A stretch of 64,000 nt of DNA, taken from contig NZ_JBBYXJ010000002.1 of NCBI RefSeq assembly GCF_039655775.1, positions 682,001-746,000 on the forward strand, in the 5' to 3' direction. This stretch comes from Iodidimonas sp. SYSU 1G8. GTDB taxonomy: Bacteria; Pseudomonadota; Alphaproteobacteria; SMXS01. The position numbers were made by a program, and so were the translations under genes. Positions within the stretch are counted from its first letter, which is position 1. Each line of letters begins with the position of its first letter. Under the pieces are notes generated by a model. That model saw only the letters and a program-made list of their open reading frames with translations. It was not told the DNA's origin and did no database searches. Of this stretch, positions 26,352 through 33,862 are shown piece by piece.

Positions 26352-27428
26352 ATGAAAAAAGCATTGCTGACAGCTCTAGTTGTTTTCGCGGCGACTGTGT
26401 CTCCCGCGCTCTCCGCGGTCGTGGGCACCGATGCGCTGCGCGAGTGGAACCTCATCGTGCTGGGCGATCTGACATCCAGCTCCGAGGTCGAGGGCCGCAC
26501 TTTCGTCGGCGGCAATTTGAACGGCAATTCGTCCAACTATCAGATCAGGACGCCGGCCGCGTCCCCGACCGGCCAGCCCGGTCTGACCGTGGTGGGCGAT
26601 GTCAACGGCAGCCACAAGAATCTGAACAACGGCTCCGGCGCCATCGTCGGTGGCAACGTGAACAGCGGCTTCAATCTGAACGGCAACCCCCAGACGGTCA
26701 AGGTGGGCGGTACCATCAGCAATACCAACGTGAACCAGAATACCGTGGTGTCGGGACTGGCCAAGTCGGACGCCTACTTCACGTCCAACCTGACCCAGCA
26801 GAAGGAATTGCTGACCAGCAGCCTCACCGATCTGTCGAGCACCCTGTCGAAACTCGAGGCGACCGCCACGGTTACCATCGATCAGAACCGGGCGACGTTC
26901 GTGTCCAAGCCGGATTCCGCCGGGGTCGCGGTGTTCAACATGACGGCGGCGGATCTGTCCAAGTTCAGTGAAATCGCGTTGAACGTTAACGGCGCCGACA
27001 CGGTGGTCATCAACGTCAGCGGCGCCAATATCGCTCTCTCGCAGAACTTCCTGGGCGGCACAACCGGTCTTGGCGAGCACGTGATCTGGAATTTCTATGA
27101 GGCGCAGACATTCGCCTCCTCCACGGCATGGGGCGGCTCGGTCCTGGCGCCCAAGGCGGCCGCCTCGACCAGCAATTATATCGAGGGATCGGCCGTTTTC
27201 GGCAGCTTGCAGCAGAATGGCGAGTTCCACCTGGGCACCTATACCGGCAAATATTATCCGCCCACCTTCCCGCCGGGCAACCCGGGTGGCGACAATGGTG
27301 GCGGTAATACCGGCGGGGGCAACACCGGTGGCGGCACCACGGTGCCCGAGCCGGAAACCTGGCTGATGCTGATCGGCGCCCTCGCGCTGCTATGGTTCGG
27401 CCGCCGCCGGTTACTCCGCCGCGCCTGA
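26352..27428 (+). CDS. Choice-of-anchor-A protein with PEP-CTERM sorting signal
   Basis: A 358-residue exported protein. The signal peptide is MKKALLTALVVFAATVSPALS. The choice-of-anchor-A domain (about 25-310) begins WNLIVLGDLTSSSEVEGRTFVGG and has many Asn/Gly/Ser turns. A Gly/Asn/Pro linker (about 315-330) leads to the PEP-CTERM tail: VPEPETW, a hydrophobic helix and RRRLLRR. PEP-CTERM proteins are processed by an exosortase and usually act with exopolysaccharide production. No exosortase gene lies in this window, so it must be elsewhere. Confidence 0.88.
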   Translation: MKKALLTALVVFAATVSPALSAVVGTDALREWNLIVLGDLTSSSEVEGRTFVGGNLNGNSSNYQIRTPAASPTGQPGLTVVGDVNGSHKNLNNGSGAIVGGNVNSGFNLNGNPQTVKVGGTISNTNVNQNTVVSGLAKSDAYFTSNLTQQKELLTSSLTDLSSTLSKLEATATVTIDQNRATFVSKPDSAGVAVFNMTAADLSKFSEIALNVNGADTVVINVSGANIALSQNFLGGTTGLGEHVIWNFYEAQTFASSTAWGGSVLAPKAAASTSNYIEGSAVFGSLQQNGEFHLGTYTGKYYPPTFPPGNPGGDNGGGNTGGGNTGGGTTVPEPETWLMLIGALALLWFGRRRLLRRA

Positions 27429-27467
27429 AGCCGCGTCGATTTATCGTAGGCCGGCGCCATCCCGATC

Positions 27468-27496
27468 TTGATTTAGCCCGGCGCATCGTCTATCCG
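27468..27496 (+). promoter_or_regulatory. Promoter of tRNA-Thr
   Basis: TTGATT (27468-27473), 17 bases, TATCCG (27491-27496). It ends 16 bases before the mature tRNA 5' end, a usual distance. Confidence 0.5.
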
Positions 27497-27512
27497 TTGC
27501 GTCGTTTCCGGG

Positions 27513-27588
27513 GCCGCTTTAGCTCAGCCGGTAGAGCATCGCATTCGTAATGCGAGGGTCAGGTGTTCGAGTCACCTAAGCGGCACCA
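27513..27588 (+). tRNA. tRNA-Thr (anticodon CGT)
   Basis: A full 76-base cloverleaf. The acceptor stem GCCGCTT pairs with AAGCGGC. The D arm is GCTC/GAGC, the anticodon stem TCGCA/TGCGA carries the loop TTCGTAA with anticodon CGT (reads ACG, threonine), and the T arm AGGTG-TTCGAGT-CACCT is intact. The discriminator A and the terminal CCA are encoded. Confidence 0.95.
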
Positions 27589-27592
27589 CTCC

Positions 27593-27618
27593 CAACCCGT
27601 CGAGCATGCGACGGGTTG
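27593..27618 (+). terminator. Hairpin terminator after tRNA-Thr
   Basis: CAACCCGTCG, AGCATG, CGACGGGTTG is a perfect 10-bp stem with a 6-base loop, 4 bases after the tRNA. It lacks a following T run but is well placed to end the short tRNA transcript. Confidence 0.6.
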
Positions 27619-27750
27619 ATGCAGTCAAACCTTCCCCATCCTCTGCGCTTGCGCGCCCGGTTACCGGCGCACGCGTCCCTTCGTGACGTCCGTCCCGCGT
27701 GGCGCGTGGGCCGGCGCAAATACCGGCATTGCCTGGGCTCTTGCGCTCCT

Positions 27751-27776
27751 CAATATATTCATATATTCAAATATAC
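27751..27776 (+). promoter_or_regulatory. AT-rich operator/promoter of the sulfide oxidation operon
   Basis: A markedly AT-rich patch in otherwise GC-rich DNA. It holds the tandem octamer TATATTCA (27754-27761 and 27762-27769) followed by AATATAC, giving an imperfect palindrome. It lies about 75 bases before the persulfide dioxygenase start and offers several -10 hexamers. ArsR-family BigR regulators control equivalent operons through AT-rich sites; equivalence here is inferred. Confidence 0.5.
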
Positions 27777-27848
27777 GGATTAATTGTTTGAGCGAATGCC
27801 GCCGCCGTGTCCGTCCGGGCGCGCGGGGCGAGATGACGGGAGATTGCC

Positions 27849-28772
27849 ATGCAGGACCTGCCCCTCGAAACAGCCACCGATCTTGTCGGGCGCGCGCGCC
27901 GGTCCGGCGCCGCGGCGGAGGTCGTGAGCTTCTTCGACAAGGCGACCTTCACGGCCACTCATCTGGTGATCGACCCGGCCACGCGGCGCGCGGCCATCGT
28001 CGATTCGGTGCTGGATTACGACCCGAATTCGGGCAGGACCAGCACGGATTCGGCCGACGCGGTGATCCGCGCCGTGCGCGAGCGGGGGCTGACCATCGAC
28101 TGGCTGCTCGAGACCCATGCCCATGCCGACCATCTGTCGGCCGCGCCCTATCTGCAGGAAAAGCTGGGCGGCACGCTGGCGATCGGCCGGCACATCCTGA
28201 CCGTGCAGAACACATTCGGTAAAATCTTCAACGCCGGCACCGATTTCGCCCGCGACGGCTCGCAGTTCGACCGTCTGTTCGACGATGGCGAGACGTTCCG
28301 CATCGGCGAGATCGACGCCATCGCCCTGCATGTCCCGGGTCATACGCCGGCCGACATGGCCTATGTGGTGGGCGAGGCGGCATTCATCGGCGACACCCTG
28401 TTCATGCCAGATTATGGCACCGCGCGGGCCGATTTCCCCGGCGGCGACGCACGTGAGCTGTTTCGCTCGACCCGCCGCCTCCTGTCGCTGCCCGACGAGA
28501 CCCGCTTGTTCCTGTGCCACGACTACAAGGCGCCCAACCGCGAGGAATTCGTCTGGGAAACCACGGTGCGCGCGGAACGAGTCGGCAACGTGCACGTGCA
28601 TGAAGGCGTGAGCGAGGACGATTTCGTCGCCATGCGCACGGCCCGCGATGCCACGCTCGACATGCCCCGGCTGATCCTGCCCTCGGTGCAGGTCAACATG
28701 CGCGGCGGCCATCTGCCCGAGGCCGAGGACAATGGCGTGCGCTATCTCAAGATACCGCTCAACGTGATCTGA
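27849..28772 (+). CDS. MBL-fold persulfide dioxygenase (ETHE1/Blh-like)
   Basis: A 307-residue metallo-beta-lactamase-fold protein. The metal motif is LETHAHADHLSAAPYL (HxHxDH), with further ligands in VPGHTPADMAY, FIGDTLFMPDYG and FLCHDYK. This set is that of ETHE1-type dioxygenases, which use one Fe(II) to oxidise glutathione persulfide to sulfite. Its N-terminus and length are closer to the Blh proteins of sulfide detoxification operons. GGGAG precedes the ATG. It is followed by a DUF442 phosphatase-like sulfurtransferase and a sulfide:quinone oxidoreductase, forming one pathway. Confidence 0.92.
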   Translation: MQDLPLETATDLVGRARRSGAAAEVVSFFDKATFTATHLVIDPATRRAAIVDSVLDYDPNSGRTSTDSADAVIRAVRERGLTIDWLLETHAHADHLSAAPYLQEKLGGTLAIGRHILTVQNTFGKIFNAGTDFARDGSQFDRLFDDGETFRIGEIDAIALHVPGHTPADMAYVVGEAAFIGDTLFMPDYGTARADFPGGDARELFRSTRRLLSLPDETRLFLCHDYKAPNREEFVWETTVRAERVGNVHVHEGVSEDDFVAMRTARDATLDMPRLILPSVQVNMRGGHLPEAEDNGVRYLKIPLNVI

Positions 28773-28787
28773 AACAGGAGCCGCTCA

Positions 28788-29129
28788 ATGAACCTGAAGC
28801 CACTCTCGGCCGACTTCTCGGTCTCGCCCCAGCTCCGGCCCGAGGACCTGACAATCCTGGCGGGTCAGGGCGTTCGCGCCATCATCAACAATCGCCCCGA
28901 TGGCGAGGAAGCCGGACAGCCCGGCGATGCCGTGATGCGCGCGGCGGCGGAACAGGCCGGTCTCGCCTACGCCCATCTGCCCGTGACGCCGGGCCAACAG
29001 CCCGCGCCCGATCTGGTGGGGCGCTTTTCGGAAGTGCTGGGCACGCTGCCCGGCCCGGTGGTCGCCTATTGCCGCAGCGGCGCGCGTTCGGCGTCGCTCT
29101 GGACCCTGTCCCAAGCGGCGCGTTCATGA
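28788..29129 (+). CDS. DUF442 / TIGR01244-family sulfur transferase
   Basis: A 113-residue cysteine-based protein related to protein tyrosine phosphatases. The active loop is YCRSGARSASLW (CxxxxxR), and the early GVRAIINNRPDGEE is typical. In Blh fusion proteins this domain is joined to the dioxygenase; here the two are separate genes 15 bases apart. It probably carries or transfers sulfane sulfur between SQR and the dioxygenase. Its stop codon overlaps the ATG of the SQR gene. Confidence 0.9.
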   Translation: MNLKPLSADFSVSPQLRPEDLTILAGQGVRAIINNRPDGEEAGQPGDAVMRAAAEQAGLAYAHLPVTPGQQPAPDLVGRFSEVLGTLPGPVVAYCRSGARSASLWTLSQAARS

Positions 29130-30373
29130 ACGGCACGGAGCGGACCAGCCACGACATCGTCATCGTCGGCGGCGGCGCGGCCGGTATTTCGGTGGCGGCC
29201 AGCATTCTGCGCCGGCGCCCCCGCGCCGACATCGCCATCATCGAACCCTGCCAGACTCACTACTATCAGCCCGGCTGGACCCTAGTGGGCGGCGGCGTCT
29301 TCGATCTCGCGCAGACCAGCCGTCCCATGGCGGAGGTGATCCCGAAGGGTGCCCGTTGGCTGTGGCAGGCGGCGTCGAGCTTTCAGCCCAACCAGAATCT
29401 GGTGGTGCTCAATGACGGCAGGCGGATCGCCTACAAGGTGCTGATCGCCGCGCCGGGCATCGCCCTTGATTGGGATGCGATTCCGGGGCTGGCCGAAACC
29501 CTCGGCCGTAATGGCGTGACGTCCAACTATCACCGCGACCATGCGCCCTATACCTGGCAGCTGGTGCGACAGCTGGGCGACGGCGCGACCGCGCTGTTCA
29601 CCCAGCCGCCCATGCCGATCAAATGCGCCGGCGCGCCTCAGAAAGCCATGTACCTGTCCTGCGATCACTGGCGCCGCTCTGGCGTGCTGGACGGCATGAC
29701 CGTCGCGTTTCATACGGCGGGCGCGGTGCTGTTCGGGGTGAAGGACTACGTTCTGGCGCTCGAGGACTACATCGCGCGCTATGGCGTGCACCTGTGTCTC
29801 GAATCCCGTCTGATCGCGGTCGATGGGCCCGCGAGACAGGCAACATTCCTGGACAAGATGGCCGATGGCACGGCGGTCGAGCGCACCGTCGCCTTCGACA
29901 TGCTGCATGTCTGCCCGCCCCAGGTGGCACCGTCGTTCATTGCCCGCAGTCCGTTGGCGGATGCCGCCGGTTTCGTCGATGTGGATCAGGAAACCCTGCG
30001 GCATCGCCGCTTCGCCAACGTGTTCGGGCTGGGCGACGGCTGCAGCGCGCCCAACGCCAAGACGGCCGCGGCCGCGCGCAAGCAGGCGCCGGTCGTCGCG
30101 CTCAACGCTCTCGCCGTTCTCGACGGCCACGATCCGGACGCGATCTATGACGGCTATGGCTCGTGCCCGCTCACGGTCGAGCGGGGCCGGATCGTGCTGG
30201 CGGAATTCGGGTATGGCGGCAAGCTGATGCCGTCCTTCCCCCGCTGGTTCATCGACGGCACGCGCCCCAGCCGGCTGTCCTGGTTCCTCAAGGAAAAGCT
30301 GCTGCCGCCCATCTACTGGCACGCCATGCTGAAGGGCCGTGAATGGCTCGTGGCACCGGCGCGGCGGCGGTAG
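29126..30373 (+). CDS. sqr: Sulfide:quinone oxidoreductase (FAD-dependent)
   Basis: A 415-residue flavoprotein with an N-terminal dinucleotide fold (HDIVIVGGGAAGISVAASIL) and a late FAD motif (FANVFGLGDGCSAPNAKTAAAARKQ). Redox cysteines are likely those in PIKCAGAPQ and HVCPPQVAPS. The YQPGWTLVGGG block and the amphipathic C-terminus (PRWFIDGTRPSRLSWFLKEK) are those of membrane-bound, mitochondrial-SQOR-like enzymes. It oxidises sulfide to persulfide and passes electrons to ubiquinone. I start at 29126, the ATGA overlap with the DUF442 gene. Earlier in-frame starts lie inside that gene. Confidence 0.9.
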   Translation: MNGTERTSHDIVIVGGGAAGISVAASILRRRPRADIAIIEPCQTHYYQPGWTLVGGGVFDLAQTSRPMAEVIPKGARWLWQAASSFQPNQNLVVLNDGRRIAYKVLIAAPGIALDWDAIPGLAETLGRNGVTSNYHRDHAPYTWQLVRQLGDGATALFTQPPMPIKCAGAPQKAMYLSCDHWRRSGVLDGMTVAFHTAGAVLFGVKDYVLALEDYIARYGVHLCLESRLIAVDGPARQATFLDKMADGTAVERTVAFDMLHVCPPQVAPSFIARSPLADAAGFVDVDQETLRHRRFANVFGLGDGCSAPNAKTAAAARKQAPVVALNALAVLDGHDPDAIYDGYGSCPLTVERGRIVLAEFGYGGKLMPSFPRWFIDGTRPSRLSWFLKEKLLPPIYWHAMLKGREWLVAPARRR

Positions 30374-30485
30374 GGCGCGGGTCTCCCGCCATGCAGAATG
30401 CCGGTGATTTCCACACGCTCAGCGTGTAATCATGGGGACGAGGCGGTGGTGGGGGCTACCGGCGGTGGTTGTTGCCGCATTTCCG

Positions 30486-30507
30486 TGCCGCGCGTGATCG
30501 CGCGGCA
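30486..30507. other. Perfect GC hairpin in the intergenic region after sqr
   Basis: TGCCGCGCG, TGAT, CGCGCGGCA forms a 9-bp perfect stem at the middle of the 273-base space between sqr and the next gene. A smaller GCGGG/CCCGC hairpin sits at 30377-30389 just after the sqr stop. Together they may end the sulfide operon transcript. No gene was seen in this space. Confidence 0.4.
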
Positions 30508-30646
30508 TCGGAGCGGCCACGGTCCTGCCCGTTCAAATCACTGGCATCGAGGGGCGTGTGCTTTGCAGCGGCACGGCGCGCTCGTCGTGCCATATGGCGC
30601 CGAACGGCCTGCAAGGCGCCCGGATCGACCAGCTAACGAGGATCAT

Positions 30647-30889
30647 ATGGCCGACATGATGAAAGACGACTTGCAGGAGATCGCCCGCGAAGTGTGCCGG
30701 GCGGCCTATCGTGAAATGAAGGCGCGCGGCATTTCGGAAGTCGCGACCGCTGGCGCCTTCCTGCAGTACAGCGCCAGTGGCCTCGCCCAGCTCGGCATGG
30801 ATCGGGAAGATATCCACGACATCGTCGACGGTGTGATCGACCGCACCATCGAGATGTCGCCCATTTCGGTTCCAGCCGGCCGGGCCTAG
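30647..30889 (+). CDS. Small orphan protein of 80 residues
   Basis: A short, mostly helical, acidic protein (DDLQEIAREVCRAAYREMKA at residues 6-25) with one cysteine and a Pro-rich tail. Codon use looks genuine and a GAGGA-like site lies upstream of ATG 30647, although spacing is loose. No known domain was recognised. It lies 84 bases before the ECF sigma gene but is separated from it by a sigma-type promoter, so it is probably transcribed separately. Confidence 0.55.
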   Translation: MADMMKDDLQEIAREVCRAAYREMKARGISEVATAGAFLQYSASGLAQLGMDREDIHDIVDGVIDRTIEMSPISVPAGRA

Positions 30890-30908
30890 CAGAAAAAACT
30901 CCCCTCTC

Positions 30909-30935
30909 TGTAACCTCGGGCCATTCCCGGGCGAA
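30909..30935 (+). promoter_or_regulatory. SigF-type ECF promoter before the sigma/NrsF operon
   Basis: TGTAACC (30909-30915), 16 bases, CGAA (30932-30935) equals the GTAACC-N16-CGAA consensus I recall for Caulobacter SigF. It lies directly upstream of an ECF sigma gene paired with an NrsF-type anti-sigma factor, so it is most likely an autoregulatory promoter. Transcription would begin near 30942, which excludes the ATG at 30935 as the translation start. Confidence 0.7.
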
Positions 30936-30973
30936 TGGAGATGACAGCGGAAGCGCCGCTGGAGGAATGGGGA

Positions 30974-31657
30974 ATGAGCTTGACCTTTGCCGTCGCAGGC
31001 GTTGACCTGAACGTCCCGGAACGAGGCGAAACCGCCTCTCGGGCGACAGGGGCGCCGCGGGTGGATGAGGCGAGACAGGAAGTGGCGCGCGCCGCCGACG
31101 CGCGGCGCGCGGGTCTGATGGCCGCGGCGCAGGCTGGTGATCGCGGCGCTTATGAGGCCCTGCTGCGCGAGTGCCTGCCCGTGGTGGCCATGATCGCGCG
31201 CGGGCGCGGTGTGCCGCCCGACAGCATCGACGACGTGGTGCAGGAAACCCTGGTCACCCTGCACCGCGCCCGGCATACCTATGATCCCTCGCGGTCCTTC
31301 ATGGCCTGGTTGCGGACCATCGCCGACCGGCGGGCGATCGACGCGCTGCGCGGCCAGGGCCGGCGCCGCGCGCGCGAGGTCCACGATCCTGTCGCCTATG
31401 ACGCCCACGTCGATCCCACGCCAGATGCCGTCCAAACCGTTGATCGGCATGACGAGGACCGGCGCCTGCGCGCGGCGATCGTCACGCTGCCGGAGGGCCA
31501 GCGCGAGGCGGTGGAACAACTGTCGCTGCACGGGCGGTCGCTGACGGAAGCGTCGGCGGTGACCGGGCGGACCACGGGCGCGCTGAAGGTAAATCTGCAC
31601 CGTGCCTTGCGCAGCTTGCAGGCCCGGCTGAAGGGCGAGGAACAGCGGCATGACTGA
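30974..31657 (+). CDS. ECF RNA polymerase sigma factor (SigF/NrsF type)
   Basis: A 227-residue sigma-70-family factor with region 2 (DSIDDVVQETLVTLHRARHTYDPSRSFMAWLRTIADRRAIDALR, about 80-125) and region 4 (about 168-220, LPEGQREAVEQLSLHGRSLTEAS). I start at 30974 because GGAGG sits 8 bases upstream; an in-frame ATG at 30935 has no such site and precedes the predicted transcription start. The first 40 residues are a poorly conserved extension. It overlaps the downstream anti-sigma gene by eight bases. In Caulobacter the comparable SigF responds to heavy-metal stress. Confidence 0.9.
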   Translation: MSLTFAVAGVDLNVPERGETASRATGAPRVDEARQEVARAADARRAGLMAAAQAGDRGAYEALLRECLPVVAMIARGRGVPPDSIDDVVQETLVTLHRARHTYDPSRSFMAWLRTIADRRAIDALRGQGRRRAREVHDPVAYDAHVDPTPDAVQTVDRHDEDRRLRAAIVTLPEGQREAVEQLSLHGRSLTEASAVTGRTTGALKVNLHRALRSLQARLKGEEQRHD

Positions 31658-32300
31658 CCCGTCCGAACATGATCGGCTGCTGCGTGAGCTGGGCGCCGAC
31701 CTGACGCCGGTCAGGCGGCTGCGCGCGCCTGGCCTGCGTGCCCTGGGCTGGTTCTCGGTTGTGCTCGCCATCGCCGCCGTTCTCGCGATGGTCGCCGACG
31801 GGGCGGCCACGCTGGCGCGGCTGGCCGCCGTTCCGGATTTGTGGCTGAGTGCCTTGGGCTCGGCGTCCACCGCCGTGCTGGCGGGCTGGGCCGCGTTCGA
31901 GCTTTCGACGCCGGGAAGCCGCCGCCGCTGGGCGCTGCTGCCCGTGCCGGCATTTGTGCTCTGGATCGGGGCCAGCGGGCTGGGATGCCTGCGCGTGTGG
32001 CCTGCGCCGGGGACCGGTCCGATGGCGCACGGTGAATCCGGCGAGTGCCTGATGTTCATTGTCGGCCTGTCGCTGCCGCTGGCGATCCTGATCACCATTA
32101 TGCTGCGCCGCGCCTGGCCGCTGCATCCCGCGCTGACAGCAGGCGTCGCCGGCCTTGCCTGCGCCGCCGCCGCGGCCACCCTGCTGAACTTCGTCCATCC
32201 GTTCGACGCGGCGGCCACCGATCTCGCCCTGCATGCGCTCGGCGTGGCGATCGTCGTCGCGGCCACGGCCCTTTGGGGCAGGCGACCCCTGACCCGTTGA
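31650..32300 (+). CDS. NrsF-family (DUF1109) membrane anti-sigma factor
   Basis: A 216-residue protein with six membrane helices after a cytosolic start that reads LLRELGADLTPVRRLRAPGLR, the DUF1109/NrsF signature. It should hold the sigma factor at the membrane. Three cysteines are at 113, 133 and 171; NrsF senses metal through conserved cysteines near such positions, so 113 or 133 with 171 may do so here. Overlap with the sigma gene fits a fixed stoichiometry. Confidence 0.88.
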   Translation: MTDPSEHDRLLRELGADLTPVRRLRAPGLRALGWFSVVLAIAAVLAMVADGAATLARLAAVPDLWLSALGSASTAVLAGWAAFELSTPGSRRRWALLPVPAFVLWIGASGLGCLRVWPAPGTGPMAHGESGECLMFIVGLSLPLAILITIMLRRAWPLHPALTAGVAGLACAAAAATLLNFVHPFDAAATDLALHALGVAIVVAATALWGRRPLTR

Positions 32301-32441
32301 CGGACAGGCAACGCCATCGGTAGTGCGGGAGCCTTTTGGTATTGCCGGGGCATGGTTCGTCCGGTCAATATTGAAACACGCTTCAAGGATGCCCGGCAGA
32401 AATCCATGCAGGATCGCGGGCGTGCACCAGGGGAGAACCAG

Positions 32442-32978
32442 ATGGCCGGCCGCGCCGATGACACGCTCGAAATTCACGAGACCCTCTACCGCTATTGCCG
32501 TTCCATGGACCGGATGGATGCGCCGCTGTCGCTGGACTGTTTCTGGCCCGACGCCCATCTGGAATACAGCAGCCTGTTCAACGGCTCGGCCGCCGGGTTC
32601 GTCGAATGGCTCTGGCCGGTGCATGCGTCCATGGTGTGCCACACGCACCGGGTGACCAATATCCTTGTCGATTTCAAGGGCGCGGACGATGCCGCCAGCG
32701 AGGCCATGGTTCACGTGACGCTGCGCATGAACGACAAGGGCGAGCTGGTCGACCTCGTCGGCCATGGCCGCTATCTTGACCGCTGGCAACGCCGTGACGG
32801 GCGCTGGCGTATTTCAGGCCGGACCTACGTCACCGACCTCGGCACCGTGGTCCCGGTCGCCAGTCGCGATCTTAGCGGCATCCTCTATCCGGGCACGCCC
32901 GGCCAGCGCCCACTGCAGGGTACGCGGGACACCAGTGACCTGTCCTATGCCCTTTTGCCACCCATCGGGAGTGAGTGA
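32442..32978 (+). CDS. NTF2/SnoaL-like domain protein
   Basis: A 178-residue cone-shaped alpha+beta protein of the SnoaL-like group (bile-acid 7-alpha dehydratase type). Its early ETLYRYCRSMDRMDAPLSLDCFWPDA and later GHGRYLDRWQRRDGRWRISGR are the helix and sheet hallmarks. The family includes dehydratases, isomerases and non-enzymes. ATG 32442 has GGGGAG 7 bases before it, while earlier in-frame starts lack a site. It is two bases from an LLM oxidoreductase gene, so the two probably act in one catabolic or steroid-like pathway. Confidence 0.8.
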   Translation: MAGRADDTLEIHETLYRYCRSMDRMDAPLSLDCFWPDAHLEYSSLFNGSAAGFVEWLWPVHASMVCHTHRVTNILVDFKGADDAASEAMVHVTLRMNDKGELVDLVGHGRYLDRWQRRDGRWRISGRTYVTDLGTVVPVASRDLSGILYPGTPGQRPLQGTRDTSDLSYALLPPIGSE

Positions 32979-32980
32979 CC

Positions 32981-33862
32981 ATGAAGATCGGCGTCGTTTA
33001 TCCGCAAACCGAATTGCAGGGCGATCCCGACGCGGTGCGCGAGATCGGCCTGGCGACCGAGGCGCTGGGCTACAATCATCTGCTGGTGTTCGATCATGTG
33101 GTCGGTGCGTCCCACGACCGCGAACCCAAGCTGTGGGGACCTTATACCGAGCTTCATCCCTTTCATGATCCGTTCGTGATGTTCGGGTTTTTGGCCGGCA
33201 TCACCAAGCGCATCGAGTTAGCGACGGGGGTCCTGATCCTGCCGCAGCGCCAGACCGTGCTGGTTGCCCAGCAGGCCGCCGACGTGGACCTGCTGTCCCA
33301 CCAGCGGCTGCGCCTGGGGATCGGGACCGGCTGGAACTATGTGGAATATCACGCGCTGGGGCAGGATTTCGAGACCCGCGGCGCCCGCGCCGACGAGCAG
33401 ATTCCCTTCCTGCGCCGGCTCTGGAGCGAGCCTCTCGTTACGTTCGAGGGGCGCTTCGACCGTATCGACAAGGGCAATATCCTGCCGCGTCCCAAGCGCC
33501 AGATCCCGATCTGGGTCGGCGGCTTCACCGAACCGGCATTCCGGCGCGGCGGGCGGCTGGGCGACGGTTACATCTTCGCCGGCGATATCGATCATGCGCG
33601 GGAAGGACTGGCACGGGTCCGGCATCATCTGGCTGAGTCCGGTCGCAGCGAGGAAGGGTTCGGTCTCGATCTGGTGCTGATCCGCGCCAGGGATGTGGAC
33701 GAGACCATCGACACGCTGAATCGCTGGCGCGATCTGGGGGGCACCCACGCGACCGTCCACACCATGGGCAAGGGCTTCACCACCGCGCAGGCGCATATCG
33801 ACTTCATGGCCGAGGTGCGCCATCGGATCGATGCCGGTCAGACAACGCCTATGGTCGTGTGA
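32981..33862 (+). CDS. LLM-class flavin oxidoreductase, F420-type (TIGR03619-like)
   Basis: A 293-residue luciferase-like TIM-barrel protein: GLATEALGYNHLLVFDHVVG, ELATGVLILPQRQTVLVAQQ and LRLGIGTGWNYVEY are typical. Cofactor may be F420 or FMN. The ATG at 32981 follows GGGAGTGAG. Together with the NTF2-like gene it makes a two-gene unit. Its 3' end overlaps the convergent ASST-like gene by 14 bases. It is a second LLM enzyme in this window, distantly similar to the one at 17.3-18.1 kb. Confidence 0.88.
   Translation: MKIGVVYPQTELQGDPDAVREIGLATEALGYNHLLVFDHVVGASHDREPKLWGPYTELHPFHDPFVMFGFLAGITKRIELATGVLILPQRQTVLVAQQAADVDLLSHQRLRLGIGTGWNYVEYHALGQDFETRGARADEQIPFLRRLWSEPLVTFEGRFDRIDKGNILPRPKRQIPIWVGGFTEPAFRRGGRLGDGYIFAGDIDHAREGLARVRHHLAESGRSEEGFGLDLVLIRARDVDETIDTLNRWRDLGGTHATVHTMGKGFTTAQAHIDFMAEVRHRIDAGQTTPMVV

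Noticed and set aside
27603-27848. Attachment site or mobile element next to tRNA-Thr
   Set aside because: tRNA 3' ends are common integration sites, but no integrase and no second copy of the tRNA end was seen; the next genes are a normal metabolic operon.
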